64,000 nt of DNA. Origin: Nelumbo lutea. Its lineage: Eukaryota; Streptophyta; Magnoliopsida; Proteales; Nelumbonaceae. The position numbers and the translations under genes were made by a program. This document shows, piece by piece, positions 63,826 through 64,000 of the stretch. A model generated the notes under the pieces. The model saw only the letters and a program-made list of their open reading frames with translations. It was not told the DNA's origin and made no database searches. Location: NCBI GenBank assembly GCA_022828595.1, contig JAKGHH010000002.1:82862076-82926075 (forward strand). The letters run 5' to 3'. Position 1 is the first letter of the stretch. Each line of letters begins with the position of its first letter.

Positions 63826-64000
63826 TACCCCTAGGCTCTCCTCATCAAGAACAACTTCCTGATCATGATTATCTAGGATGTAATCTTCCTCTTTGAAGTG
63901 GGCATTTCAACTGCAAAACACCTTTTGCTCTTTCGGATCATAGAACAAGTAACCTATAAAGCATTTGGGGTAACCTATAAATAGGCAATGATTGGTCTTT
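63826..64000 (-). pseudogene. pol: Copia-3 integrase C-terminal linker, cut by window end
   Basis: The minus strand gives TNHCLFIGYPK, GYLFYDPKEQKVFC and NAHFKEEDYILDNHDQEVVL, matching 7590-7740 of Copia-1. The domain continues past the window. Confidence 0.83.

Larger units (their letters stand above)
60301..64000 (-). mobile_element. Copia-3: minus-strand Copia element, 3' part, runs off window
   Basis: The 3' LTR (60301-62150), polypurine tract, RNase H, RT and integrase C-terminal linker are present on the minus strand; the rest lies beyond 64000. Same family as Copia-1 and Copia-2. Stops and small deletions are numerous. Confidence 0.92.

Noticed and set aside
1..64000. tRNA genes near primer binding sites
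   Set aside because: Only the 12-18-base complement of tRNA 3' ends is present at 3832, 15429, 24369, 39887, 40953 and 43809; no cloverleaf.

Overview
The window is plant nuclear DNA made almost entirely of LTR retrotransposons inserted into one another. The evidence is Copia polyprotein order (protease, integrase, RT, RNase H), Ty3/Gypsy polyprotein order (RT, RNase H, integrase), Athila- and Tat-type coding regions, tRNA-derived primer binding sites and TG...CA LTRs with 5-bp target duplications. Coding regions are broken by stops, frameshifts and deletions, and I could support no intact host gene, tRNA, rRNA or CRISPR. The species cannot be named from this; a repeat-rich angiosperm heterochromatin or pericentromere fits.

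Layout. 1-887 is the 3' part of a Gypsy-type LTR cut by the window edge. 888-39117 is an old Tat/Ogre-like background (integrase C-terminus at 1039-1311, an 88-bp tandem array at 1605-2310, a ~25-bp degenerate array at 12800-13410, and antisense ORF remnants) split by three insertions: Copia-1 at 2485-12767, itself carrying a solo LTR at 7926-9864; Gypsy-1 (Athila) at 14167-23359; and Gypsy-2 (Tat) at 23477-36744, itself carrying a 5'-truncated minus-strand Copia-2 at 31123-35414. A second copy of the antisense ORF at 38381-39117 shows what the interrupted copy looked like before Gypsy-1 and Gypsy-2 arrived and supports both junctions.

39118-47703 holds Gypsy-4, a non-coding AT-rich Gypsy family present as a partial minus-strand copy head to head with a plus-strand copy. 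Inside its 3' end sits Gypsy-5 (42981-46862), a short CRM-like element with gag, most of pol deleted, and an ORF tail encoded inside each LTR. 48400-49520 is an antisense Athila protease fragment. 49521-53238 is the 3' end of a Tat element (Gypsy-3): an antisense ORF with its own TATA box, a polypurine tract, and a 3' LTR split by a minus-strand solo LTR (51310-52757). 53239-54457 is a partial minus-strand LTR, 54458-58690 a second Tat gag-pol (Gypsy-6), 58691-59035 a Gypsy-4-like fragment, and 59036-60300 unassigned DNA with a small pseudo-ORF containing a 35-codon duplication. 60301-64000 is the 3' part of a minus-strand Copia-3 that runs off the window.

No genes here work together as a pathway. 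The value of the window is its insertion history, the parts each family keeps (antisense ORFs with promoters, LTR-encoded pol tails, conserved U5 blocks) and the tandem and inverted repeats that grew from them.
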